From contig CAJTOZ010000010.1 in the NCBI GenBank assembly GCA_910578095.1, positions 1-64,000 on the forward strand: a DNA stretch of 64,000 bases, given 5' to 3'. Numbering within the stretch: the first letter of the stretch is position 1; every line of letters begins with the position of its first letter. The position numbers and the translations under genes were made by a program. Origin of the DNA: an uncultured Muribaculaceae bacterium. Its GTDB lineage: Bacteria > Bacteroidota > Bacteroidia > Bacteroidales > Muribaculaceae. The notes beneath the pieces were generated by a model. That model ran no database searches. It was not told where the DNA came from and saw only the letters and a program-made list of their open reading frames with translations. This document shows, piece after piece, positions 42,462-50,939 of the stretch.

Positions 42462-43097
42462 TCAGATGTTTTGTCCGAGACGGGTCCGGAGATAGCTTAT
42501 GATGAGATCTACGCTTTGTTCCATGGGCAGAAGCGAGGAGTCGAGTGTGAGATCGTAGCTCCGTGCGTCGCCCCATGTCTTATCGGTATAGAAATTGTAG
42601 AACGCGGCGCGCAGTTTGTTGGCGCGGCGTGCGAGAGTGCGGGCCTCGTCGGGGCTGAGGGCATCGTGGCGCTCTATTATGCGGCTCACGCATGCCGCCT
42701 CGGGCGCATGCACGAAAATGTTGATTGTGTTCGGGACGTCACGCAGCACATAGTCGGCCGTGCGCCCCACTATCACGCAGCTTTCGCGTGCGGAGAGCTC
42801 CCTGATATAGTCGCATTGCGCTTTGTAGATGCTGTCGGAGCTGATGGTTGTGGGGTCGGAATACCACGACATGGGATTGAAGCCATGGGCGAATGAAAAC
42901 ACGCCGGAGATGAATCGTGGCATCCGCTCGTCGTTGCGCTCGAAATATTCGGGCGCTACTCCGGCCTGGCGGGCGGCCTCAAGCAGCAGGCGCTTGTCGT
43001 AGAATGGTATGCCGAGCCTGTCGGCCAGAAGACGGCCGAGCACCCGGCCGCCGCTGCCGAATGTGCGGCCCACTGTTATGACGTATTTCTTGTCCAT
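42462..43097 (-). CDS. Cytidylate kinase-like protein
   Basis: A 211-residue protein started at the ATG at 43097, giving the natural MDKKYVITVGRTFGSGG opening. The phosphate-binding loop GRTFGSGGRVLG is near residues 9-20. Later parts resemble the cytidylate kinase-like (AAA_26) family: CVIVGRTADYVL, HAPEAACVSRIIERH and RANKLRAAFYNFY. It differs from true CMP kinase in the loop and is a common Bacteroidales paralogue of unknown substrate. It is 23 bases from the methylase downstream; whether the R-M genes share its transcript is unclear. Confidence 0.8.
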   Translation of the reverse strand: MDKKYVITVGRTFGSGGRVLGRLLADRLGIPFYDKRLLLEAARQAGVAPEYFERNDERMPRFISGVFSFAHGFNPMSWYSDPTTISSDSIYKAQCDYIRELSARESCVIVGRTADYVLRDVPNTINIFVHAPEAACVSRIIERHDALSPDEARTLARRANKLRAAFYNFYTDKTWGDARSYDLTLDSSLLPMEQSVDLIISYLRTRLGQNI

Positions 43098-43191
43098 GGG
43101 GTGGTGTGTTGTGGGTGATGTATCGCAAAGATAGCAAACCCGCGGCAATTATGCAACGGGTCGGTGCGTTTTTTATGGCGTGGAAGTAGTG

Positions 43192-43947
43192 TCAGTCCAT
43201 GTCGCGGCGCAGTTGCCACCGTATCCTCATGGCGGCTGCGCGGGATCCGTCGGCATGTACGATCTCGCAGTCGGCCGACTGTCCGTCGGCGCTTGGCGCC
43301 ACGCGCAGGGATGCCGTGTCGCCGTAGCGCAGTTCGCGGTTGAAGGCCATGTCGATGCGGCCCACGGCGTATCGGTCGTGATGGCTCAGGGGCCAGTGGT
43401 CGAGCACCCGGGCGAGATAGCGCACGGTGTTGACGTGGCGGTTGAAGTCTATGTCGCTGTAGCTGAAGTGCAGTGGCTCTTGGCTCGCGCTGTCTGCCAG
43501 TGTCGGGATGCGTCGTGCCGGCGAGATGCCGCAAGGCTTGTCGAGGCATGGGATGGCGTCGCGCTCGAAGTCGGAGAGATCGGCCATGGTGCGGCGGCGC
43601 ATGTCGATGGCCACCCATGTGGAGTGGGCGCGGCCCACTATGTTGCCTCCGCCATCGGTGAGTTCAAACGCGCGATCGCTGAAATGGCGGTTGTACGATT
43701 CCACCCAGGTGCTCAGGGCGTAGTCTTCGTTGATGCCCGGATAGCGGTATATCTCCAGGCTGATGCGGCTGAGCACCCATCCTATTCCGGCTGTGCGCAG
43801 CTGCTCGTAGCCCACTTCAAGACAGTTGGCATGGCGGGTGGCTATCTCTATGATACGTTCCACGAGCAGTGTTACGGGCGCGAGCGAGTGGGCGTCGCTC
43901 TCGCCTGCCGTGAGGTTGTAGTGGCTGTTGAATAGGGCTTGGTGCAT
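43192..43947 (-). CDS. Acyl-ACP thioesterase (double hot-dog)
   Basis: A 251-residue cytoplasmic protein of the acyl-ACP thioesterase family. It hydrolyses acyl carrier protein thioesters, ending fatty-acid elongation or releasing free fatty acids. Two hot-dog domains lie at about 8-145 and 155-245. The catalytic-type Asn-His pattern is in SYSDIDFNRHVNTVRYL (near 165-180). It sits between a terminator upstream and the kinase-like gene downstream, probably as its own unit. Confidence 0.85.
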   Translation of the reverse strand: MHQALFNSHYNLTAGESDAHSLAPVTLLVERIIEIATRHANCLEVGYEQLRTAGIGWVLSRISLEIYRYPGINEDYALSTWVESYNRHFSDRAFELTDGGGNIVGRAHSTWVAIDMRRRTMADLSDFERDAIPCLDKPCGISPARRIPTLADSASQEPLHFSYSDIDFNRHVNTVRYLARVLDHWPLSHHDRYAVGRIDMAFNRELRYGDTASLRVAPSADGQSADCEIVHADGSRAAAMRIRWQLRRDMD

Positions 43948-44037
43948 AATGCGAGAGGTTGGTGATGAGGGTATCTCGACTTGTGGCAGTCTTTATAGTA
44001 AAACGCCGCGGGGCGGCAATTGTTGCGGTGCCGGTAG

Positions 44038-44077
44038 AAAAAACGGGTCGGTGCCATTGTCGGCCCGACCCGTTTTT
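44038..44077 (-). terminator. Intrinsic terminator after the PpiD-like gene
   Basis: AAACGGGTCGG and CCGACCCGTTT pair around a 13-base loop, with A/T runs on both sides, 27 bases beyond the stop of the chaperone gene. It could work in both directions. Confidence 0.8.
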
Positions 44078-44103
44078 ATGTTATGGCTTTATGCAGCGGT
44101 GTG

Positions 44104-46197
44104 TTATTCCTGCACGGCGCTCTGCACGAAGTTGAGCGAGTGGTTCTTCACCTTGTTCTTGCCGAGCAGAAGCTGGAAGGGGGTGAAGTGGTTGATGCCC
44201 AGAGTCTGGTTGAAGCGGGCTGCGTACTCGTCGAAGTTGTAGGGACGGCCTTCGGTCTTGGAGTCGATGACCTGGAATACCACGATGCCGTTGTTGCCGG
44301 CGAGAGGACCTACCACGGTGCCCTGTTGGGCGGCAGCCACGGCGCCCTGTACGGCGCTTTCATTGAAGCCGATGCCGGGGAGCATGGCCTGGCTGAACAC
44401 TACGTTGACGGTGTCGACCTTGGTTTCCATTGCATTGGCATATCCTGCCACGTCGTTGGCTTTGCCTGCGTACTGCTCCACGAGTGCCTGGCCGCGCTTT
44501 TTGGCGAGAGCCTGCATGCGCAGGTTGGAGTTGATGGCGGGAGCGTTGTGGGGGAGATAGTCGCCGGTGTAGATGTCCTTGACGGCGATAGCCATGATGT
44601 AGGTCTGCTTGTTGTCCTGGAACGAGGGCGAAACCTGTCCCTTGCGTGCGTCCATGGCCCATTTCACAGCGCCGCGGCTATCTGCCACATTGCCCACGAG
44701 GGGAGTGGAGGCGCTCACCATGGCAGGCACGGTGGTGTAGCCGTTCTCGGCTGCGTTGGCGCTGAAGTCGTCGGCCGAAGAGTTGGCGGCGAGGAATGTG
44801 TTGAGGTCGCTGGAGAGCTGGCCAAGTGTCTCGTTGGAGGGGTCGATGGTGTACTCTATCACGGCGAGGTCATAGAAGGGCACGGGTGCGTGGCGGCGCT
44901 CCACACGGTAGATGCCGGCAGCCTGCTGGCCCTGGATGGAATCCGTATAGGCAAACGCTTCGCCGATGGTGGCCTGGGTGAGGCGTGCGGCGAGGCCTTC
45001 GGGGAATCCGCCGCCGAGTGCGGTCCAGGTGCTGTCGATGCCCATGAGGGTCTGGCCGTCGCTGAGCGATGCCATGGTGGCGCCACCGCGCACAGCAGTG
45101 AGGGCGCTGTCGAGGAGCTCGGGGCTCTGTGCCATGAGATACGATACCTGGATGGAGTCGATATTGTTTTTCTTATCGATGAGCTTGGCGAGAGTGTAGG
45201 TGTCGCCGGTGTGGCTGAGCATCACGGCGGATCCTACGGTGGCGGTGTCGGCGAATGCCTTGAGCGCGCGGTCGGTGATCTGCGATGCGGGAGCGTCGAT
45301 ACGGTTCACGAGGAAGCGTGAGTTGGCGCTGACACCGTCGGTGCCGGGCTGGGCGTTGAGGGCCATGAGGGCGTCCTCAACAGCCTGCTGGCCGGCGAGG
45401 CGGTCGGCCTGCGAGGGCTCGATGCTTACGAGGATATACTCCACAGCGCGGCTTTCCTCGCCGAGGCGGTAGCTTTCTTTTGCTTCCTGCCATACGGCGC
45501 GCACGTCGTCGTCAGTTACGTCGACTTCAGGAGCGGCGGAAAGGCTCTTTGTGGTGTAGATGATGCTGCGGGAGTTGGCGCCATCGTCGTACACGGCCTT
45601 GGCGTCAAGGGTGTTGGCGGTGAACAGGCCGGCCACGAGGCGGTTGAACTTCTCGCTCTTCATGGCAGCTTCCACATCGGCTTCGGTGGCAGCCCACGCA
45701 GCCTTGATCTGGTTGCCGATCTCGGGTGTGATGCCATACTTGGCGGGGTTGGTCATGGCATCATATACGGCTGCGCCGGAGGGGGCGGGAAGGCCGAGCT
45801 GCTGCGAGAGAGCCGAGATGAAGCGGGCGGCTGCGGGATGAGGCATCTCGCCGGTCATGGCCTTGGAGAGCTCTGTGTCGGTGACGGTGATGCCGAGGCG
45901 GTCGTACTCCTTGTTGAGGAGCTGCTCCACGAGGAGCTCCTGGATTACGTTCTGGCTCATGCGGTCGTTGTCGAACTGGCGGCCCTGTGCCTGGAACTGC
46001 TCGCTGAGCTGTGTCATTCGGCTCTGGTAGTCGTTGTAGTCTACTTTGGCGCCTGCGGCTTCAGCTACGGTCGTGCCCGAGCCGAAATATGTGCGGCCGG
46101 AGGTGAGGAAGTCGCCGAGGATGAATGCAAGGAGCGCTACGATGATGATTACGAAGAGCAGCACCGACTTGCTTCTGATTTTTTCTAATGTTGCCAT
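44104..46197 (-). CDS. PpiD/SurA-like periplasmic folding factor
   Basis: A 697-residue protein anchored by an N-terminal helix (LLFVIIIVALLAFILGDFL, about 13-31) with the rest in the periplasm. A SurA_N_3/PpiD-type chaperone module (about 35-240) contains QNVIQELLVEQLLNKEYDRLGI. Next are a parvulin-like region (about 245-365) and a helical C-terminal region. The parvulin active-site pattern is weak, so the main function may be chaperone activity. It is transcribed alone between two terminators with a good promoter upstream (46245-46276). Confidence 0.87.
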   Translation of the reverse strand: MATLEKIRSKSVLLFVIIIVALLAFILGDFLTSGRTYFGSGTTVAEAAGAKVDYNDYQSRMTQLSEQFQAQGRQFDNDRMSQNVIQELLVEQLLNKEYDRLGITVTDTELSKAMTGEMPHPAAARFISALSQQLGLPAPSGAAVYDAMTNPAKYGITPEIGNQIKAAWAATEADVEAAMKSEKFNRLVAGLFTANTLDAKAVYDDGANSRSIIYTTKSLSAAPEVDVTDDDVRAVWQEAKESYRLGEESRAVEYILVSIEPSQADRLAGQQAVEDALMALNAQPGTDGVSANSRFLVNRIDAPASQITDRALKAFADTATVGSAVMLSHTGDTYTLAKLIDKKNNIDSIQVSYLMAQSPELLDSALTAVRGGATMASLSDGQTLMGIDSTWTALGGGFPEGLAARLTQATIGEAFAYTDSIQGQQAAGIYRVERRHAPVPFYDLAVIEYTIDPSNETLGQLSSDLNTFLAANSSADDFSANAAENGYTTVPAMVSASTPLVGNVADSRGAVKWAMDARKGQVSPSFQDNKQTYIMAIAVKDIYTGDYLPHNAPAINSNLRMQALAKKRGQALVEQYAGKANDVAGYANAMETKVDTVNVVFSQAMLPGIGFNESAVQGAVAAAQQGTVVGPLAGNNGIVVFQVIDSKTEGRPYNFDEYAARFNQTLGINHFTPFQLLLGKNKVKNHSLNFVQSAVQE

Positions 46198-46244
46198 TGG
46201 ATGATATGAGTGGTTTTTTTATTATTTTTTTCGATATAAGCGCA

Positions 46245-46276
46245 CAAAGATAAGCAAATTCCACCAACTATGCAAA
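46245..46276 (-). promoter_or_regulatory. Promoter for the PpiD-like gene
   Basis: On the minus strand TTTG (46273-46276), a 20-base spacer and TATCTTTG (46245-46252) are a canonical Bacteroidota promoter. The -33 element touches the base of the neighbouring terminator hairpin. Confidence 0.7.
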
Positions 46277-46302
46277 AAAAGCGGGCTGCGGCCCGCTTTT
46301 TT
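46274..46302 (-). terminator. Intrinsic terminator after the gene at 46326
   Basis: A perfect GCGGGC/GCCCGC stem with a 4-base loop lies between seven As and six Ts, immediately after the end of the upstream-located secreted-protein gene. Confidence 0.85.
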
Positions 46303-46325
46303 ATGTCTGTGGTTTGAGTTAAATG

Positions 46326-47030
46326 CTATTTGTGGGTGCTTTTCCAGTCGGCCTGCTCGCGCTTGCGCATCGCTTTTGCTTCTTTTTTGGAGAGAATTTG
46401 TGGAGTGGAAGGCTCGTCGAAAGAAATATTGATGTCGGTGGTGCTGCTGATGGCGCTGCCGCCGAATATTCGGCGGTATTGACGGCCGTTGAGTTTGGCC
46501 ACTACTGTTTCGCTTAAGGTGCGGATGTCGGACGGAGAAACCTTGGAGAGATCGGACGTGCTGAGCGTGCAGGTGGCAACCGCGCTCTCTATATCCATGT
46601 TGAGGCCGGCCCATCGGAGAGCTTTTTCGCTATCGGCGTCAAGGTTGTCCTTAAGGTTGTAGGTCAGGGTGGTGGTGCCATCGGTAGTCTCGACGGTGCA
46701 CGACTTGTCGCTCACGCCCCCTGTGGGCACCGGCCATAAAGACTTGAATATATCGAGCTGGGGCATTGCTTCAGAGACAATGGTGTCGCTGCCGTTGTCG
46801 ACAATGCGCTCGGGGTAGATGTCGTACACGGCTTGCGCCTTCTTGTCGCCGGTGCGCGGCAGATAGTACACCACGGTTCCGGTCTCGGTGAAGTCGCCGC
46901 CCGTGGATTCGCTTTTGTACTGATAGTGCGCGGTGTAGCGGGCCTCAAGTCGCGCCATATCGCCATCATCGGCCGATACGAATTGTGCGCACAGGCAGGC
47001 GAGCAGAAGCAAAATAGTCTTTTTGTACAT
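46326..47030 (-). CDS. Secreted protein of unknown function (DUF3108-like)
   Basis: A 234-residue protein with a signal peptide cleaved near VSADD (residue 20). The mature protein is beta-rich with an ARYTAHYQYKSES opening and a Lys/Arg-rich C-terminal tail (SKKEAKAMRKREQ). Its pattern resembles small periplasmic proteins that follow a single beta-barrel or jelly-roll plan, and DUF3108 is only a guess. A -7 box TATCTTTG lies at 47100-47107 on the minus strand, leaving a leader of about 65 bases. Confidence 0.6.
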   Translation of the reverse strand: MYKKTILLLLACLCAQFVSADDGDMARLEARYTAHYQYKSESTGGDFTETGTVVYYLPRTGDKKAQAVYDIYPERIVDNGSDTIVSEAMPQLDIFKSLWPVPTGGVSDKSCTVETTDGTTTLTYNLKDNLDADSEKALRWAGLNMDIESAVATCTLSTSDLSKVSPSDIRTLSETVVAKLNGRQYRRIFGGSAISSTTDINISFDEPSTPQILSKKEAKAMRKREQADWKSTHK

Positions 47031-47292
47031 GGTGGGGGTGTTTTACGTTGGTCTACATTATTGATAAGTCTGTCATAGGCTGATGGCTCGGATTCTCAGC
47101 AAAGATATACAAAAAGAAGCATTGATTTGTGTCAATATGTTAATGTGTTGATATTTTAACGCAAATGTCTTCGATTTGTATTAATTGTGTGTATTATTGT
47201 AAAATATTAGCGCCGATAGTTGTCATTATGCTATCAAGGCTAACATTGCCAGGTGGCAGCCCCGCAGCATCAGCGTCCGCGAAAAACGCATA

Positions 47293-47476
47293 GTGCAAGC
47301 CGAATTTATGGTGCATAAATTACCACTGGCTCCCATGAGGTATAGAAAAAAGATAGAAGAGCTAATATGTTTATAATCAATAAAATAATTTATGATTATT
47401 GTGTCTTTTATGTCCTTTTATATCCTCGCTATATTGGGTCGTATCTTCACAATGTACCGTAATTTCGGCTTGTGCC
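47293..47476. repeat. 184-base palindromic MITE-like element, copy 2
   Basis: The ends GTGCAAGCCGAATTTATGG (from 47293) and the complement of ACCGTAATTTCGGCTTGTGCC (to 47476) match at about 20 of 24 positions. Between them an imperfect palindrome contains the same AATCAATAAAATAA centre as the copy at 13216. The following bases to 47497 form the same GTGCCCCAA/TTGGGCAC hairpin. The remaining gap (47031-47292) contains the promoter box at 47100 and nothing else I recognise. Confidence 0.7.
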
Positions 47477-47519
47477 CCAATATACTGATTTGGGCACAAA
47501 CCGATATGCCCGGATATGC

Positions 47520-47547
47520 AACAGGACGCACCGTGGTGCGTCCTGTT
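47520..47547. repeat. Single hairpin of the paired-hairpin family
   Basis: AACAGGACGCACC and GGTGCGTCCTGTT form a perfect 13-base-pair stem with a two-base loop, and TGTAGGG follows at 47559. The arm style matches the elements at 5233-5304 and 62000-62071. It is 22 bases beyond the metK stop codon and could serve as its terminator. Confidence 0.55.
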
Positions 47548-47568
47548 GCTGTAAAGTATGTAGGGTTA

Positions 47569-48855
47569 TCAAAGGCTGAAGGCCTTACGGATGGCGTCGG
47601 TGTAGTCGAGCTTTTCCCAGGCGAAGAGTTCGGCATCGACGCGGATGGGCTCGGCGTCGTAGCGGGAGCTGAACTCCAGGGTGGTGTGGCGCGGCGTACG
47701 GCCCACATGGCCCCAGGTGGCGGTGGCGCGGTAGATGGGTTTGCGCAGGCCGAAACGCTGCTCAATGGCGTGCGGACGCATGTCGAATATCTCAGCTACC
47801 TTGGCCGATATCTCGGCATCGGATGCGTCGATGCGGGCCGTGCCCTGAGTGTCGACGAGGAGGCTTACGGGCTCTGCCTGGCCGATGGCGTAGGCCACCT
47901 GCACCAGTGCGCGCGATGCTATGCCGGCAGCCACGAGATTCTTGGCTATGTGGCGTGCGGCGTAGGCTGCGGAGCGGTCGACCTTGGAGGGGTCTTTGCC
48001 GGAGAAGGCGCCGCCGCCGTGGGCACCGCGGCCGCCGTAGGTGTCGACGATTATTTTACGTCCCGTGAGGCCGGTATCGCCGTGCGGACCGCCTATCACA
48101 AATTTGCCGGTGGGATTGACCAACAGCTTGAATTCGGTGTCGAGAAGACCGCGCATGGCCTCGGGCAGCACTTTGCGCACGCGAGGCAGCAGGATGGAGC
48201 GCACATCGGCCTCGATGCGCTGCTGCATGGCGGCATCGGCTTCGGCCTGTGTGTGGTTTTCGTCGGGGAGTATGAACTCGTCGTGCTGTGTGGACACCAC
48301 TATGGTGTGGACGCCCACGGGGCGGTGCTGCCCGTCGTATTCCACCGTCACCTGGCTCTTGCTGTCGGGGCGCAGGTAGGTCATCTCGCGTCCTTCGCGG
48401 CGTATGGCGGAGAGTTCTTTGAGGATGGCATGCGCGAGGGCTATGCTCACAGGGATGTAGAGCGGTGTCTCGTCGGTGGCGTAGCCGAACATCATGCCCT
48501 GGTCGCCGGCTCCCTGTTCTTCGGGGTGGGTGCGCTCCACGCCGCGGTTGATGTCGCCGCTCTGCTCGTGGATGGCCGAAAGGATGCCGCAGCTTTGTGC
48601 GTCGAAGCCTATGCGGCTGTCGTTGTAGCCAATCTCGCTGATGACGCGGCGCACCACTTCGTGCAGGTCCACATAGGCGCTGCTCTTGATCTCGCCGGCA
48701 AGCACCACCTGGCCGGTGGTGACGAGGGTCTCGCAGGCCACTTTCGACTGCGGGTCGCGGGCCAGGAATTCGTCGAGCACAGCGTCGCTTATCTGGTCGG
48801 CCACTTTGTCGGGGTGGCCTTCGCTGACGCTTTCTGAGGTAAAGAGATAATTCAT
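47569..48855 (-). CDS. metK: S-adenosylmethionine synthetase
   Basis: A 428-residue cytoplasmic enzyme that makes S-adenosylmethionine from methionine and ATP. Signatures are SEGHPDKVADQISDAVLDE (near residues 10-28), the ATP-binding hexapeptide GAGDQG (near 120), and GGGAFSGKDPSKVDRSAAY (near 275-293). It is longer than E. coli MetK (384), with extra sequence in the middle and at the end, as in other Bacteroidales. It is preceded by a structured leader with a pseudoknot resembling a SAM-II riboswitch, a terminator and a canonical promoter. Negative feedback by SAM is therefore likely. Confidence 0.96.
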   Translation of the reverse strand: MNYLFTSESVSEGHPDKVADQISDAVLDEFLARDPQSKVACETLVTTGQVVLAGEIKSSAYVDLHEVVRRVISEIGYNDSRIGFDAQSCGILSAIHEQSGDINRGVERTHPEEQGAGDQGMMFGYATDETPLYIPVSIALAHAILKELSAIRREGREMTYLRPDSKSQVTVEYDGQHRPVGVHTIVVSTQHDEFILPDENHTQAEADAAMQQRIEADVRSILLPRVRKVLPEAMRGLLDTEFKLLVNPTGKFVIGGPHGDTGLTGRKIIVDTYGGRGAHGGGAFSGKDPSKVDRSAAYAARHIAKNLVAAGIASRALVQVAYAIGQAEPVSLLVDTQGTARIDASDAEISAKVAEIFDMRPHAIEQRFGLRKPIYRATATWGHVGRTPRHTTLEFSSRYDAEPIRVDAELFAWEKLDYTDAIRKAFSL

Positions 48856-48884
48856 ATCCGTATGGGTTGTTTGTTTTTAGAGAT

Positions 48885-48920
48885 AAAAAAAACAGCGGCC
48901 TGCGATGTGGCGGGCTGCTG
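48885..48920 (-). terminator. Terminator-like hairpin in the metK leader
   Basis: On the minus strand CAGCAGCCCGC and GCAGGCCGCTG pair at nine of eleven positions, followed by eight Ts, 29 bases before the metK ATG. It lies downstream of the pseudoknot at 48961-49016 and could act as its expression platform. Confidence 0.55.
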
Positions 48921-48960
48921 TGGATATATATGCTGTCGGGCGCATGTGGTGCGCTCCGGA

Positions 48961-49016
48961 GGTGCAGTTTTAGCATTTTTTCGAGAGGTTGCAAGCAGCC
49001 AAATTTTTCCTCTGTG
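48961..49016 (-). ncRNA. SAM-II-like riboswitch in the metK leader
   Basis: On the minus strand AGAGG (49009-49013) can pair with CCUCU (48984-48988) and the interposed GCAGCC/GGCUGC can form a second stem, giving an H-type pseudoknot. Between and after them are UUGCAA, AAAAAAUG and GCUAAAA. These are similar in order to the conserved UGCAA, AUAAAUG and GCUAAA blocks of the SAM-II (SAM_alpha) riboswitch. It begins right at the predicted transcription start and precedes metK. The assignment is by eye. Confidence 0.5.
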
Positions 49017-49020
49017 GCTG

Positions 49021-49051
49021 CAAAGGTAGCTAAAAAATGCGAAACTGCAAA
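49021..49051 (-). promoter_or_regulatory. Promoter for metK
   Basis: On the minus strand TTTG (49048-49051), a 19-base spacer and TACCTTTG (49021-49028) form a canonical promoter. Transcription should begin near 49016, at the start of the predicted riboswitch, leaving a leader of about 160 bases. Confidence 0.75.
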
Positions 49052-49106
49052 ATGTTTTTTTTGTGCGTCGTTGCTGACGAGCCTAAGCGTATTATCGAAC
49101 GGGCAC

Positions 49107-50816
49107 TCAGTTTTTGGGGCCTATTTCGTTTTGGATGGCGGTACGCAGTTTGTTGAGGAGCGATGGGGTTCCGACGTTGCCACCGACAATAAAGAACGAC
49201 TTCAGGTCGCCGTTGAGCATGCACTTGCAGTGAATCACCCCCGGAATGTATTGCCCGCAGTAGTAGAAATGACGTATGTCGAGGCCATGGATGATGGAAT
49301 ACAATGCTGTGTCGCTTCCTTTGAACAGGAACCAGCGCTTCTCGGATACGCGTATGGTCTGGCATATTTTTGCTATCAGACACAGAACGGTGTCGCGTTT
49401 TTGTATGTCCGGATATTCGTTTTTGTCTGTTTTCCAGTATTCGGTGGTCAGTATCACGTCGTCGCCGTTGCTGTTTTTCTTTATTATATTATTGCTGCGG
49501 TGGGCTATGACATGGTCCATGTGTCCGGCGTTGTTGAGGTCGGACTCTTTGATGGTGACAATGGAGGTGTCGGCAAATTCATCGTATCTCTCAATCTGCT
49601 TTTTCGTGGTGCTCGTGAGAGAGCCGGCTATGAATATGCCGTTGTCGGTGGCTCTGATGTGCGACAGCATATTGCGCTCTTTCGGCTTGGCGTAGGCGCC
49701 GGCGAAGCGGTTGATCATGCTCGGGCCGAGCTTAAGAAACAGCGTCAGGCCACGCTCTTCAAGATTGTGTATTATGCGGGCTGCGGAGGTCAGGTCGTCG
49801 GGTATGGAGCTGTCGCACACGAATGCCTGCACGCCATGGGCTTTGGCTTCAATGATGCGTTCGGCCACATCCGATGGTGCTGCGGTGCGCAACATGTCGG
49901 TGTCGATGAGGCCCACATTTTTACGGCTTTCGATATGGCGCACGCGTTTTTCCATCCACAGCGCAAGGTCGGAGTTGCCGTATTCCAGGCCTTTGAACGA
50001 TGCGTACTCCGATTCATGCATAAGAACATAGCGCCCGTCGCTCTTTATGTACTGGGCTCCGTGTATGGTGACCCTTCCCTGCTCTATATAGGAGGGCATC
50101 AGTATTTCCAGGCAGTCGCGTCGTCCGAGGCCGTCCGAGAGGCCTTCATATTCGGCTTCGTAGTTGGATCGCAGGCAGGAGTCGATTTTGCTTATGATGC
50201 GGATTTTCTTTTCTGGACAGCGCTGGCGGAAATATTGCCGCAGGGCTATGCCTATGTCGCGGTTGAGGGCAAGCGACCGCAAGCTTTCTATACGTCGGCT
50301 TGGGGTGGCTATGAACAAGAAGTTGTAGTGGGCTATCTCCTCGTGTATCTCGTTGAGCTTTTCCAGTAGTTCCGCCGGCGAGATTTCTTCGTCGACAGGG
50401 ATGCATGGGAGCATTCCGCAGTTGTCGGCGTAACCTACGGGGTCGTCTTCTATCACTACGGTGAGACGCGATGTGTCTATGGCAGGAGTTGTTTCGGTGT
50501 CCATCTTGCTACTGAACTTCGGGCTTAGAAATTCGCTTTCGTAATATGGTTTTTTAAATATGGTGTTTAAGAATATGCGGAATGAGTAGTGTGTTTTGCC
50601 GCGGCATATGAGCGGATTGCGCATCTGCTTGTACCATGGCCGCCGGTAGAGCATTATGCCTACGACGACAACCCACACAACTGCAATTATACCAATGGTT
50701 ATGATATAAAAATACCACACCACGTGCAGGCATAACTCCACTACGGCGATGAGCGCCGATAAGAAGGACAACAGGGTGTTGATGTTGTTGAAGGAGTCTT
50801 TTGACAAGCGTGGCAT
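49107..50816 (-). CDS. Membrane-anchored OtnK-like (DUF1537) kinase homologue
   Basis: About 569 residues from the ATG at 50816. Two membrane helices come first (about 14-34 and 38-60). A soluble region then resembles four-carbon acid sugar kinases (OtnK/DUF1537). Its LTVVIEDDPVGYADN is a variant of the usual ADDLTGA motif. KIDSCLRSNYEAEYEGL corresponds to the KxDSxLRG helix and GRVTIHGAQYI to the GR-G substrate loop. The C-terminal FKGSDTALYSIIHGL, YIPGV and IVGGNVGTPSLL correspond to the nucleotide-binding half. Canonical family members are soluble and about 420 residues. Its more AT-rich composition than its neighbours suggests acquisition. Confidence 0.7.
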   Translation of the reverse strand: MPRLSKDSFNNINTLLSFLSALIAVVELCLHVVWYFYIITIGIIAVVWVVVVGIMLYRRPWYKQMRNPLICRGKTHYSFRIFLNTIFKKPYYESEFLSPKFSSKMDTETTPAIDTSRLTVVIEDDPVGYADNCGMLPCIPVDEEISPAELLEKLNEIHEEIAHYNFLFIATPSRRIESLRSLALNRDIGIALRQYFRQRCPEKKIRIISKIDSCLRSNYEAEYEGLSDGLGRRDCLEILMPSYIEQGRVTIHGAQYIKSDGRYVLMHESEYASFKGLEYGNSDLALWMEKRVRHIESRKNVGLIDTDMLRTAAPSDVAERIIEAKAHGVQAFVCDSSIPDDLTSAARIIHNLEERGLTLFLKLGPSMINRFAGAYAKPKERNMLSHIRATDNGIFIAGSLTSTTKKQIERYDEFADTSIVTIKESDLNNAGHMDHVIAHRSNNIIKKNSNGDDVILTTEYWKTDKNEYPDIQKRDTVLCLIAKICQTIRVSEKRWFLFKGSDTALYSIIHGLDIRHFYYCGQYIPGVIHCKCMLNGDLKSFFIVGGNVGTPSLLNKLRTAIQNEIGPKN

Positions 50817-50853
50817 AGCATGGCGTATTTGTGGATTTAAGGCTTGGTGGATG

Positions 50854-50886
50854 CAAATATACGAATAAGTCGAGTGTAAAACCAAA
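50854..50886 (-). promoter_or_regulatory. Promoter for the OtnK-like gene
   Basis: On the minus strand TTTG (50883-50886), a 21-base spacer and TATATTTG (50854-50861) form a good promoter about 38 bases before the start codon. Confidence 0.6.
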
Positions 50887-50939
50887 TTTATTTGCGTTTT
50901 GTCGGATACGCTATGCGACGACTCCGGGCCATCGTGGTC

